Source: Blastobasis lacticolella (lineage: Eukaryota; Arthropoda; Insecta; Lepidoptera; Blastobasidae). Taken from it: a stretch of 64,000 bases of DNA. The stretch is taken from assembly GCA_905147135.1 (NCBI GenBank), contig LR990049.1, positions 14,897,428 to 14,961,427 on the forward strand, read 5' to 3'. Every line of letters starts with the position of its first letter. Position 1 is the stretch's first letter. The notes beneath the pieces were generated by a model. The model was given only the letters and a program-made list of their open reading frames with translations, made no database searches and was not told the origin of the DNA. Position numbers and translations under genes: made by a program. This document shows, piece by piece, positions 46,099-58,000 of this stretch.

Positions 46099-49000
46099 TT
46101 ACAAAATACGAAGACTTGGTATGTATTTTAGCTTACTGTAGTCAATTTTTTTCTTATTTGACTCTCTATTAGTTTCTCTTCCTCGGCTTACGCGTAAGTG
46201 ATCGCCTTTACCGATTTCTGACTTTTCATTTTTTTCGTCTGTAAGTAATGTCATGTTATATCGTGTTGGACTCGTGGAAGAATCTGCCTGGCGGATCCTT
46301 TTATTTGGCGTTTCTACTGCTTTAGTCTCTACTACTGCTTCTACTGCTTTAGTCTTTGAGTAAATATTAATTTGCGTAGCTTTGTCACGTTGCTCCTTCA
46401 CTGGCTTCGTCATTTGCTTTGTCATTTGCTTCGTCATTTGCTTCGTAAATGTTTCTGCATATTTATCGTCATTTTTTGTTTGATCTAGATCTATAACGGT
46501 GATACTGGCTTCTATCATGTTGTCAATTTCATTGTGCGTGGCGCCATGCAACATGAATTCATCTGATTCATTAAAGTTGCCTAATGATGTAACGGATTTG
46601 ATAACATTTGCGGTTTGCTGTTTTAAGGTTTCTCGGCTCAGATCGTCAACCCAGAATTCATCCATGTTAGCTGTAGATTATTGTAAGACATTAATGTGAT
46701 TATAGCATTTTCGTTACATTTTACATTAGATACTAGTATTACATTATTGATTGGTAATACACCTGGTGTAGCTAATGTCCATATATCCAGCGGTGACCAC
46801 TTCCCACCAGATAGTCAGCATGACTGTTTGTACTGATTGGACAACATTTCTGTTAAAGAAGTTTAAAAATAAGATTACAAAGGACATACATAACAACTTG
46901 GTATTTGGCGGCGCAAAGTCGATATGTGGGGGAGGCTCTACTGCTGGCTTTTTCAAACTAACTGGTGGAGAATAAATGTTCAACCAGAATAATTCGCTCG
47001 CTGGATCGCTATTATCACTAAAACAAATAATAATAGGATATTATTTCAGTGCCAAGGTTTATGGTTATCGCTCGCTACGTTACGTAATACGTAAGTATTT
47101 TTAATTTGAACAAATCAGAAACCATTAAGAAGCCATAATGGCCATAATCCTCTTATTTATATTCTAGTTTTACCTTTCAATAGAGTTTAATCTTCGTTCG
47201 CCAACTGAAAATAACATTTAGTATAAAAATTTGGGTTAACGTATAAATAACTTTGCTTTAACTTGTATGGCAATATCCACAGAAATATTGTGTAAAAATT
47301 AAAATAATAAAAAATAAATATATTACCCGTAGTCAAGAAATGGACAGCTTTTCTCTTTTCTACCTGTTCTTCTCCTTCATTGAATTTTATTTGTGTATCA
47401 TTTAGAATGAGATCACGGACATTGTATAGTTTACGGTCATCTCTGTCTCCAAATTTATTTATTGCAAGTAACAACTTATGTTTTACCTCATTGGCTTCAT
47501 CACCTAATGGCACATTTTCTGTAATCTCATTCGCTAAAGCTATAGCTTCGGATGCAAACTTCGAGACATCTAACTCTAAACCATCTTCCTCTAAACCAGC
47601 TTCCTCTAAACCATCTTCCTCTAAACCATCTTCAGGTGGTTTGCCTTCATCGGTATCTTCTTCGGGAATGAAACCCGTTAACATTTGATCTATCATTGCT
47701 TGGAAATGCTGTTCAATAGTGTCCCCAGAGCCGCCCATACTATCCTCATCGTCACTATCAGACGTATCTGAAGTATCAGAATCTAGTCCAAGATTCATTC
47801 TCGGAAGACATACGAGCTGTAAATCAATATTCATTTTAAATATAGGCTATTTAGTAGATGCTATAATTTATTTCATGTTAACAATATTGTCACTCACTAT
47901 AACATTGTCCACTAAATCGTCAAGAAAATCTAGTACAGGTCCTTCTTCTTCCTCCAAGTCTGTGAATAGTTTAATAATTTAGTAGTAGTTACTTCTATTA
48001 CCTATAACTTCGTATCTAGTATCCGAATTACTGAGGTTGGCGAATTTTTCGAATGATTTAAATGTTGACGAAAAGAGGATGTAGATTTCATATACGTATT
48101 AATTCCTTGAATAAATGTTTGTTTAGTTTTAGCCACCACCATTATTTATCTATACCTTCATGCCACCGCCCAACAAGCTTGTTGGGGATATGGAAAGGTT
48201 TCTTTATACCGTGTTTATGGTGCCATTACATGTTTGTCCGTTTGACGTTTACGTATATCGCACACATTAAATTTATAAAAACTCAATATCTATTACCTTG
48301 ATCGGTATTAAGGTTTACAATTAACATTTATGGTAATATTCCATCATTTCGGACCCTCAAATGTCAAAAGATATTATTGGTCTGTCCAGAGGGCCTATCG
48401 GCTATTGGTAATATTCCATCATTTCGGACCCTCAAATGTCAAAAGATATTATTGGTCTGTCCAGAGGGCCTATCGTCACATATCGACTTTGCGCCGCCAA
48501 ATACAATTTGACATAAAAAAATCTGACACTACTCTAATTTGGTACTAATTTGGTAGACGCTATTGCCAGTTTTCAATGTAGATGACGTGGTGTAGAATTA
48601 TCTAGTGTCAAATACAGTTGTCAACTGAGTTAGCCAATAGCCCCGCTGATATAGAGAAGATTAAAAAAATCTACAAAAATAATACTCAAAAAAGTAAAAA
48701 TAAAAAACCTGGCGTGTTGGCATTTGTGCGAAGAGATTCCATGAGCGTAACGAGGTCTTCGTTATGCTCCATTACTTTCTCATTCAGTCTTTTAACTGTC
48801 ACCGCACATGAAAAAAAAATTTGGTACTTTATAACTTTAGGTACTTAAATTCTTTTTTTACCCGGCGATAACACAGATCAAGTTTCATTTACTCCGGTAT
48901 TGTAACGAAGACTGGAAATAGTAAAATAAAACTTGATCTGCCCCAGCGTTGTGATGCCCATCTGTCGGGGCAAAGCACGGGGCGAAAGGGACCGCGTTGT

Positions 49001-52000
49001 AGAATGGGCAATGGTCAATAATATGCTATTGAAGACGATGGGATGTCGTGCGAAACTCAAATCATATAAAAATAAAAAACTCAACTAATAACAGACGTTC
49101 CGTTATGGCTGGAGCCTAACAAACTGTCAGTTGCAGTTGATAATCCTTACTCAGAATAAAATAATGTCTCTTTTGTGTGCGGGTGAGGTGGTTGGAGGTC
49201 CGACCAAGCTCGACTCGGAATTAATCCAAAAGCGACATTATTTTGTACATAGTAAGGATTAGTATCAACTGCAACTGATGGTTGGTCAGTTGCACTATAT
49301 CGCATTCTATACTCATTGCATGACCTTATTACTTAGTGCTTACCTCGCAAAGCATCTTCAACAAGTTTTTCTTCGGTGTCCTGCAGGATACCGCCTATCC
49401 ATAACGCCACCTGATTTTTTAACATTTTCATATCGCTGTCTATAATGTTGATAAAAATTGAATCTGACAAGACTAACACCCGGTTTCTGAAACGCTTGTC
49501 AACGCAAAAATTACGTAACAGCTTGTTAAACACTGATTAAATGCAGTTTGGGTTTCTGAAAGGGCCAATTGACGGCTTGTTAACAGCTTGTCAACGGATT
49601 GTCAAATCTCCAATTAACGGGTGATTAATGTAATTTTGGGTTTCCGGAAAGCTTTTTCTCATGTTAACTGTATGTTATCGCCTTGTTATTTTAATTGGCG
49701 AAAATCGACCAATTAACCGATTGTCAAAAGAAATTATATCCGATTTTGTTGGTCTAGGTCTTGGTCCTGGCCCTGGTCCAGGTCCTAGTTTAGGTCCAAG
49801 GCAAAGTCCAGGTCTAGGGTCCAGGTTCTGGTCCAGGATCATGACCCCAACTGCAACCTTGATCAAATTTTTTCACCCACCGCGCCCGCGGCTCTCGTCC
49901 GCGCATCGACAGCGCGCCAACATCTTCGCGTGGACGCTTCAACTCCACGAGAATCGGCGGCATTGAAGCCCCCATGCGCCTCCGACGTAGACCGTGATGA
50001 GGAAGGATTTGTCACGGTCCAGAAGAAGAGTAGACGTGGTACTGCTCAGAATTTTCGCGGCACCGCAGTAACCGGTCCCAACTTCCTGCTGCGCCCTGCG
50101 ACACCGACGACGGCGCTCTACCTGTCTCGCCTTCACCACACGGTGACGGCAAAGGACGTGGAAGAGCACATCCGCTTAACCAAGAAGTACCTCGTGAGGG
50201 TCCGGCTCTTGGAATCAAGCCATGAACGTACGTTCAACTCGTTTGTGGCGTTGGTTCCCACCGCAGATTTGGATTTCTTCATGAGGGAAGATTATTGGCC
50301 GAAGGGCACACCCTTCGGCCAATAATCTTCCCTCATGTACAGTGTACCGGCGATTCCGTGGGCGACCCAGAATTTCCGGTGCCGCCGAACGACATTAAGT
50401 GCCTGTTAGGTTTTAAGATATCAATAAATTATATTTTTATATATTAGTTTACAATTTATATTATTTTGTATTTAGGTATAGTTTTTATCTTAGTCTGTAT
50501 TTTGTATTTATGTTGTGTGTGTATTTATAGATATGGGCCTCAGTTGCCTGAAATAAATGAATAAAAAAAAAAAAACATTAGCTGGACCAGGACCTGGTTC
50601 GGGGCCAGTACATGGACCTGAACCAGGACCAGGATTTGATCCACGGACATGTTAGGGTCCAGGACCTGGACCTGAACTAGGAGCTTATCCGGGGCCAGAG
50701 CCTGAACCTGATCCAGGACCTGGTGCGGGGCCAGGACCTGGTCCGAAGCCAGGACCTGGACCTGAACCAGTTCCTGGTCCGGGGCCAGTACCTAGACCTG
50801 AACCAGGACCTGGTCCGAAGCCAGGACCTGGACCTGAACCACGAACTGGTCTGGGTCCAGGACCTGGACCTGAACCAGTACCTGGTCCGAGGCCAGTACC
50901 TGGACCTGAACCAGAACCTGGTCCGAAGCCAGGACCTGTACCGAGGCCAGGACCTGAACCTGAACCACGAACCGGCCCGTGTCCAGGACTTGAACCAGGA
51001 TTTAACTAATGGGATTATTGGGAGAAACTCACAGAATCGGAAAGAGGCGGATGTTGTTGAGTGGCTTTCTCTGGATGGCCTCCCAAGAGATGGACGGACG
51101 ACCTCTTTAAGGTCCTAGGCAGCCGATAGATGCAAGATAACAGAGCCGACCAGAGTGTAAGCCGTGGGAGGCCTGTATTCAGCAGTGGACCGGGACCCAC
51201 CTAACTGCCTAAAGATGATGATGATGGGATTACTGATCCACTGGAACCCGTGACCCTATAACATAAATATTGTTATAATTTCTCTTTTCTTGCTCTGTAT
51301 ATTTTTTTTTGGATAATATTCGATTTTACACGAAAACTATACAATCGCTATCAGTTTCATCTAAAAGTTGAATATCCCGCCGCTATCAAAAGGCCGCTAG
51401 GGGCAGAGACAAATCAATGCGTTAGACAGAAACAAAACATATATGAGCGAATGAATGTGACTGATTTTAGCAGGGGTAGCCAGACGAAAAAATTGATCTC
51501 TTGTTAATGGTCGATTAGCTAACAATTGATTGATTGGCCTTTCAGAAACCCACAGTGATTTAACAGCTTGTTAAATGTGACAGTCTGTTAGCTAATCTAT
51601 GACTTGACAAGCGTTTCAGAAACCGGGTGAAGTCAAGTCTGAGGAGAAAGACGTAACTTGGATGTAGCTAACGCAATTACATGCATGAGCCATCAAAAAG
51701 GATGTCTGCTTGTTTGTTGATAATAATAAAAAAATAAATTAAAAAATCTGCTAAACTCAGCTTAATATATTGTGTCAATACTCTTCACCACTTACCTTAG
51801 ACGACATTTCATCTTGGATGTCTCTATTGTTACAGTAACACTGCTCTCTATAAAACATATCGTTGTTTTTCAATATGATTGATATTTCTTGATCAACCAC
51901 TTCCTTTAAATTTTGTAACCTAAAAGAATATGATTTCCAGTTAGGATAGGCGCCTATGTTTGTACCTAGTTATGTGGGTACTGTTACTGGTATAAGAAAT

Positions 52001-55000
52001 AAACTAGTAAATTGTGTAATATAGGTAATCTATCTATACATAGTATAAAACAAAGTCGCTTCCGTATGTATGTATGTACGATTAGATCTTTTAAACTACG
52101 CAACGGATTTTAATTTCAACAAAAGATAGAGTCAATCTAGAGAAGGGTTTATAGGGTAGCACAACAAGCGAATGAAGTCACGGCGGGCCAGTTAGTAATA
52201 AATAAGTCATGGACTGGACGAAAACTCTACCAACGAGATACCCTTTTTTATTGCCTACGGAGGTATGCGGACGGACGGTCCGCTTGATGGAAAGCGGCCA
52301 CCGTCGCACAGTGTAGGAATTTCGTGATCTAGCGGGATTTAAATCAAAATATATTTTTGTAGTGATTGATAATATGGTACCACTTATTTATGCCTAAGAC
52401 CCTATTTGTTACAGCTACATATTAGAAATTCTTGTAGGTAGGTTAAAAAAAATAATAAAAAATGTTAAAGTGGGTTGATAATAATCGTTGTATCCTTACA
52501 ATACGATCAACAACATTGGAGTGTTATCTTCACTTGAAATTACTAATCATATTAACGTACAGTCTTGTTTATTGGTTTATTATCGTATTGCGTATATATT
52601 TAAAGGTAAGTTAGAGTGTATTATTCTTAAATAATAGTTAAACATAGATCTCATAATATCATTTGAAAGCACAGTTAAATTTTGCATTTTTTAGAAATGA
52701 TTTACAAATTTAAAGGTGTGTAGAAAAAAATGACCTGAATATCCCGATGTTATTGCTATTTTATTTTATAGCTTAGACTCCTAACTTTTGAGAACAATTG
52801 ATGCAACTTGCGATTTTGTGCGACCGTCATACATTTTTTTCGGTTTTCAGAATGACCGCCGAAATTACAAAAAAACATATTTTTGATATTTGGACCTCAA
52901 CTTCCAAAAATGAGCGAATTGATGCTGTTTTAGCTTTTATAAAAGGTCATTACCCTCAATTAATATTTTCGGAAGGTGCTATAAATGACATTAAGTTTTT
53001 TTTGAGAAGGTTATTTAACAAATTTAATGAAAAATGGACAGCATGCGGTAGGCATCGTGAACGCTTTTTAAACAAGAATTTGACTTGGTTGAATGAGTGC
53101 ATCAAATTACCAGATAATGTTTTAAATGAAATACCATCTACATCTGGCCATTCACCAGGTAGACCATACAAAAGTTTTGAAGAATGCTGCGATAAAACTA
53201 AAGAACGAAAAGTTCAGAATCTATTATTGTCTACGAGCCCTGAGGAAATTACGATTGCACATGAATGTAATCTTCGAAACGCAGGTAAACGAGACTCTGC
53301 AGCTATCGTAAAAGAACTTTCTATGAGTTCACCTAAGAGAGGTTCTATCATAAAAAGCGTACGAAGAAGAATGAACAGTGAAAGCGTTCAAGTGACTCTG
53401 TCGACCGATGAAGCATTAAGCATGATGGTAGATGCTGATTTATCAACCTATCAGTATGAGATTATACGTCAAAGGATAAATAAATTGGTTAAAAACTTGT
53501 TGCCGTCTTATGACAGAATAAAAGAGGCTAAGAAAAAATGTTATCCTTCCAATAAAACCGTTACAGAATCAACGGCCACGTGTGAACTGCAATCATTAGT
53601 TGATCACAGTATCGAACGACTTTGTGTGACTCAGAAAGAGGTTCTTGGGTCTATTGAGTGCTTGCAAAGTGGAGTAAAGGAACTATCACTGTTAATTAAG
53701 TGGGGTTGTGATGGAGCACAACAAAAATCATATGAACAAAAATTTTATTCAGAAAATAAATTCGATGAAAACCTTTTTAGCATATCCATGGTACCTATTC
53801 AGTTAAGGTTAAACGTTGAAGAGAATAATATCATAGTTTGGCAAAATCCAGCCCCTTCATCAACAAGGTACTGTCGGCCAATTAGACTTAACTTTGCTAA
53901 GGAGACTACTTCACTGATTAAAGAAGAGGTTGACGCGATACAACAACAAATCGATATGTTATCGGCCGTTGAAGTAAATCTAGATAATTTAAATTTTTTA
54001 GTGAAACCTGTTTTTATGCTGACTATGATAGACGGCAAAATATGTAGTGCTCTATCTAATGTTTCATCCTCATCTCAAACTTGCTACATATGTGGAGCAA
54101 AACCTTCAGAGATGAATAAACCATATCTTATTTCGATGAAACCACTCGATCAAACTGCACTGTCTTTTGGGCTTTCTCCTTTACATTCCTGGATAAGATT
54201 TATGGAGTGTATACTTCATATTGCCTACAGACTCGATATAAAAATGTGGCAAGTGAGAGGTCAAGAAAATAAAGATAAGGTTCAGACAAGAAAGACACAC
54301 ATACAAACACGATTTAGGAATGAATTGGGTTTATTAGTGGATTTGCGGACTCAGCAAGCAGGTAATACCAATGACGGTAACACAGCACGCCGATTTTTTA
54401 GAAGTGCTACTATCACTGCTGATATTACCGGGGTAAATTTAGAATTAATAACGAGGTTTCGTATAATTTTAGAAACTCTCGGGTCCGGTTTTACTGTTGA
54501 TTTAGATTCCTTCAATAGTTACACAGAAGAAACTAGAAACATATATCTTAGGGAATACCCATGGTATAACATGCCAGTAAGTGTGCACAAAGTTTTATTT
54601 CATGGGCGTGATGTTATAGCTTCGTGTATTTTGCCGATTGGCCAGTTATCGGAAGAGGCACAAGAGGCTAGAAACAAAGATAACCGAAGATATAGAGAAT
54701 TCTTTACTAGAAAAACGTCACGAATAGACACCAATACCGACCTACTTAATAGGCTTCTTATATCGTCAGATCCCTTTATATCTAGTTTAAGGCTTATGAT
54801 GAAGAGAAAACGAAGTCCTCTAGATCCTGAGGTTCTAAAATTGCTTTCTGTGCCAACCGTGAATGAGGCTGAAACTGAACTTATTGACTAACAAAACAAA
54901 TTTTTTTCATACCGCTTTTTTTTTAATACAACTTCATTTTCTATCACTATTTATGTATTTTTATTTATTTAAATACCATTCAACATAATTATTTAACTAT

Positions 55001-58000
55001 ATCTATTTTTAAATTCAATTTAGAATTAAATCCCCCTAGATTGCGAAATTCCTACACTGTGCGTCGTCCAGAACATCTGCAATCTCAAGAGGGTTAGAGG
55101 GTACCCCACGCTGCGAATGCTCCGATAACTAATAAAGATTATACGGTATACATTACAATCTTAGACGCGTTTATAAGAAAGTAAGGTATTTATCGTTTTT
55201 TGGTTTTATCATCGGTCACATCAAATACATTCATTTGTAACAATTTCGAGAATATGGTCACAAAATAAAACACGGCTGTGGTTTTACTCGTAACTAAGTG
55301 ATTTTGAAGCGCTTGCATAAGCAACCAATCAATTAGAAGAATATAGAATAAAGTCCATTTTTATATCACTTATATTAAGTAACGCGTCGCTCCGCTTTTC
55401 AAAAATCCGAGATACAAAAATAGACCTTATTCTATGAGCAATACATTCCACTTTAATTTGCTCTTACGCTTTTTGTTTCTGAATTCGGTTACTGAATTTA
55501 GGAATGTGTAATAAGCGCATTAGATAGCAGCGCCCTAAATTTATAAATACTCAACTGTTATGGTCAAGCTGTATTGTACGAGATTGACGATTGTCGTAGG
55601 TATCGTAGATTGGGGTTATACTTCGATTTGCGGGGAGACATTGACCACTTATTTTTCTCTGTTATGTTCTAAGGGAAAAATTGCTGATTTACGGTACCTA
55701 TATTCACTTGTCCGTGTTCTCACATGTATGACATGGTTTTGTTTGCATGAAAATAACTCTTGATTATTCGAGAAAAGTATGTGATCAATGTCTCCCCGCA
55801 ATTCCCATTTAACCGTACCTTATTTGCGTGATGACGACCTTACAGGGCAACCAAAAGTGTCCTATTATTTCAACAAATAGTGAGCGAATGGATGAAAGAA
55901 GATTGACGAAAGAGGTACAAAAAAATTAAGACTGTACCTATATAGCGCGACATTGGAAAACCGGCCCTTAAGAGGACGACCCAGAAAAACATTCACTGAT
56001 CAGATCAGTAATGTTCTCAAAAAAGCTGGCGTCCGAAGTGGCAAGAATAAAAGGAGATGTATGAAACAAGTTGTGGATTGTGAATATATGCGAGGCTAGG
56101 GAGTTGTTTCAGGACAGAGCAAAGTGGCGGTCCGTAGTCTCTGCCTACCCCACCTGTGGAACACAGGCGTGAGCTTCATGTATGGTATGTGTGTATGTAA
56201 ATAGTAAGTATTGCTCACTCGTCGCTCAATGTAAGATCTTTAGGCCTCATTAGAATGTTGGCTATACATTGTCCAAAAACACAGCACAGACTCCGCTGTG
56301 CCGCCATATATTCCGGTGATTCCTTGTATCCATTTTTTTTCAGGGTCGGCTTTTGTACTCTGCCATCAATTAAATTATTTATACATATCATTCGATTAAG
56401 TAATACTATTTATCAAGTAGGTACTTAAATTGGCGAAAATTTCCGAGCTTTAACTTATATGTTTATTTCAAGGAAAAACTTCCTCGTCGGGAAGTTTAAA
56501 ATATCAACGTTATAATTATTAATATCTAATAAAGTTCGGTACGTTCATAGAGAGCTTCTAAATTATAACTTTCTTGCAATATGTGGCAACCAGGAGCGTC
56601 AGCGGCCGAGTGGTTAAGGTATTCTACTGATATTAGCGAAAGGTACCGGATTCGAATTCCACTGCGGCCATGTACCAATGACTATTTTCTGAGTTATGCA
56701 CATTAGTTGAATGAAAACCGAAGATCTTGCGGTGAAGGAAAAGTAGACAAAGGGGGATAGCTGGATCGTGATGAAACCTGCACATTGAGGCGACTGAATG
56801 TGTAACCATGATCCATTCTGGTCAGGTTCCTCTGGTAGCAGGATTACGGAGGTCAGATGGCAGTCGCTCTACTGTAACTTCCTGATCTGCCAAATACTAG
56901 ATCATGGTCAAGGCGGACTCCAGGCCCTCATGCGCGAGAGCATAACCGGGACATTAACACCAAGGCAATTTTTATTAAAGTAGTAGGTGGATATCTTATC
57001 TATCGAAGAGTGTATGAAATTTGGAGTTTCACCTGGGTTTACGAGGAGGTTTATACTTGAAGCATTCTATTGCGTCGGGAATGTGTGCTATTGTTTTTTG
57101 ATCCGTCACGTGTTGCTTTAGTCGCTCCAACTGAAATTAAATTTTAGGGCATCACCATTAGTGTCCCACTGTAACAAAATCATAACTCTGAACTTCCTTG
57201 ATTTTGTGTGACTTAGATAAGTAAAGTTAAATTATAAGACAATGCCAGATATAGTTTAACCGGCTTCAACAATGGTTCGAGTGGAAGCACGTAGCACGGT
57301 TTTTAATTACTAGGTACTACATAACTTTCCCTAAAAACCCCACCAACACCAAAGTAATACACCTCTTTCCTTGTGGGGTAAGAATTGACAAGTAGGTAGT
57401 GCCAAAGAGATCGCCATACCATATACTCTGGCAATCGGTGCGCGTTACTCCGCCAGGTCTCCAGGCACACGCGCTTCGAAGGCGTGGCCAGTTCCGCTAT
57501 TCGCAGTGGGCATCTCTTGCTCTTCACATTGGACTTGCCACTGCACTTGCTGTTAGGCCTAGAGCCTGACGATGAGCGTGTGTGTGTGATAGAACAGCAG
57601 CAGTTGTACTTAGGCGTGCACCGATATCTGAAATGAAAGTTAGTGTTTTGTAGCGCATCTATTGAGAAGGAACTTTTAAATTTTCAATTAGTTGTTTCGA
57701 AACCTCCAACTAAATGCTCGGAGTCTCTTTGCGCGATCGAATCAGGAATGAGGAGATCCGCAAACGAACTAAGCTAACTGACATAGCCCAGAGCCAAGTT
57801 TAAGTGGATACGGATGGCACAAGACCGGCCTTTGTGGAGAACTCTGGGAGAAGCCTATGTCTAGAAGTGGGCGTCTTCCGGCTGATATGATAATGATGAT
57901 GAACTAAACGCGCTTTCACTACTGTGCATGGGCAGCGGAAGGCAAACATATTTTTTCATGTAGTTGCATGCAATAGTGTTAGTAGATAATGGCTTGCCGC

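Larger units (their letters stand above)
49477..51629. mobile_element. 2.15-kb inverted-repeat element abutting a host exon
   Basis: Perfect inverted ends CACCCGGTTTCTGAAACGCT (26 bp in all, continuing TGTCAA) at 49477 and 51629, with subterminal GGGTTTCTGAAAGG and ACAGCTTGTTAA motifs on both sides. The interior holds GGTCC/GGACC-rich minisatellites in opposed orientation, a gag-only retroelement (49895-50575) and an RTE scrap (51045-51230). No transposase was seen. Flanking 9-mers TCAGACTTG and TTAGTCTTG (minus strand) agree at 7 of 9 positions and may be a decayed target duplication. Confidence 0.7.

Noticed and set aside
46744..46883. Extra exon with QTVMLTIWWEVVTAGYMDIS in the 46-61 kb gene
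   Set aside because: Reading through or splicing here gives a phase that does not join the last exon; the donor at 46889 joins the 46670 exon directly in phase, so I treat this as intron.
50723..51118. 131-codon repetitive frame (GQDLDLNQ-type)
   Set aside because: It is a translation of the GGACCTG minisatellite; other frames are equally open as PGPGPEP repeats.
52956..54038. Minus-strand frames opposite the Transib transposase
   Set aside because: They are short antisense shadows of the 697-codon frame.
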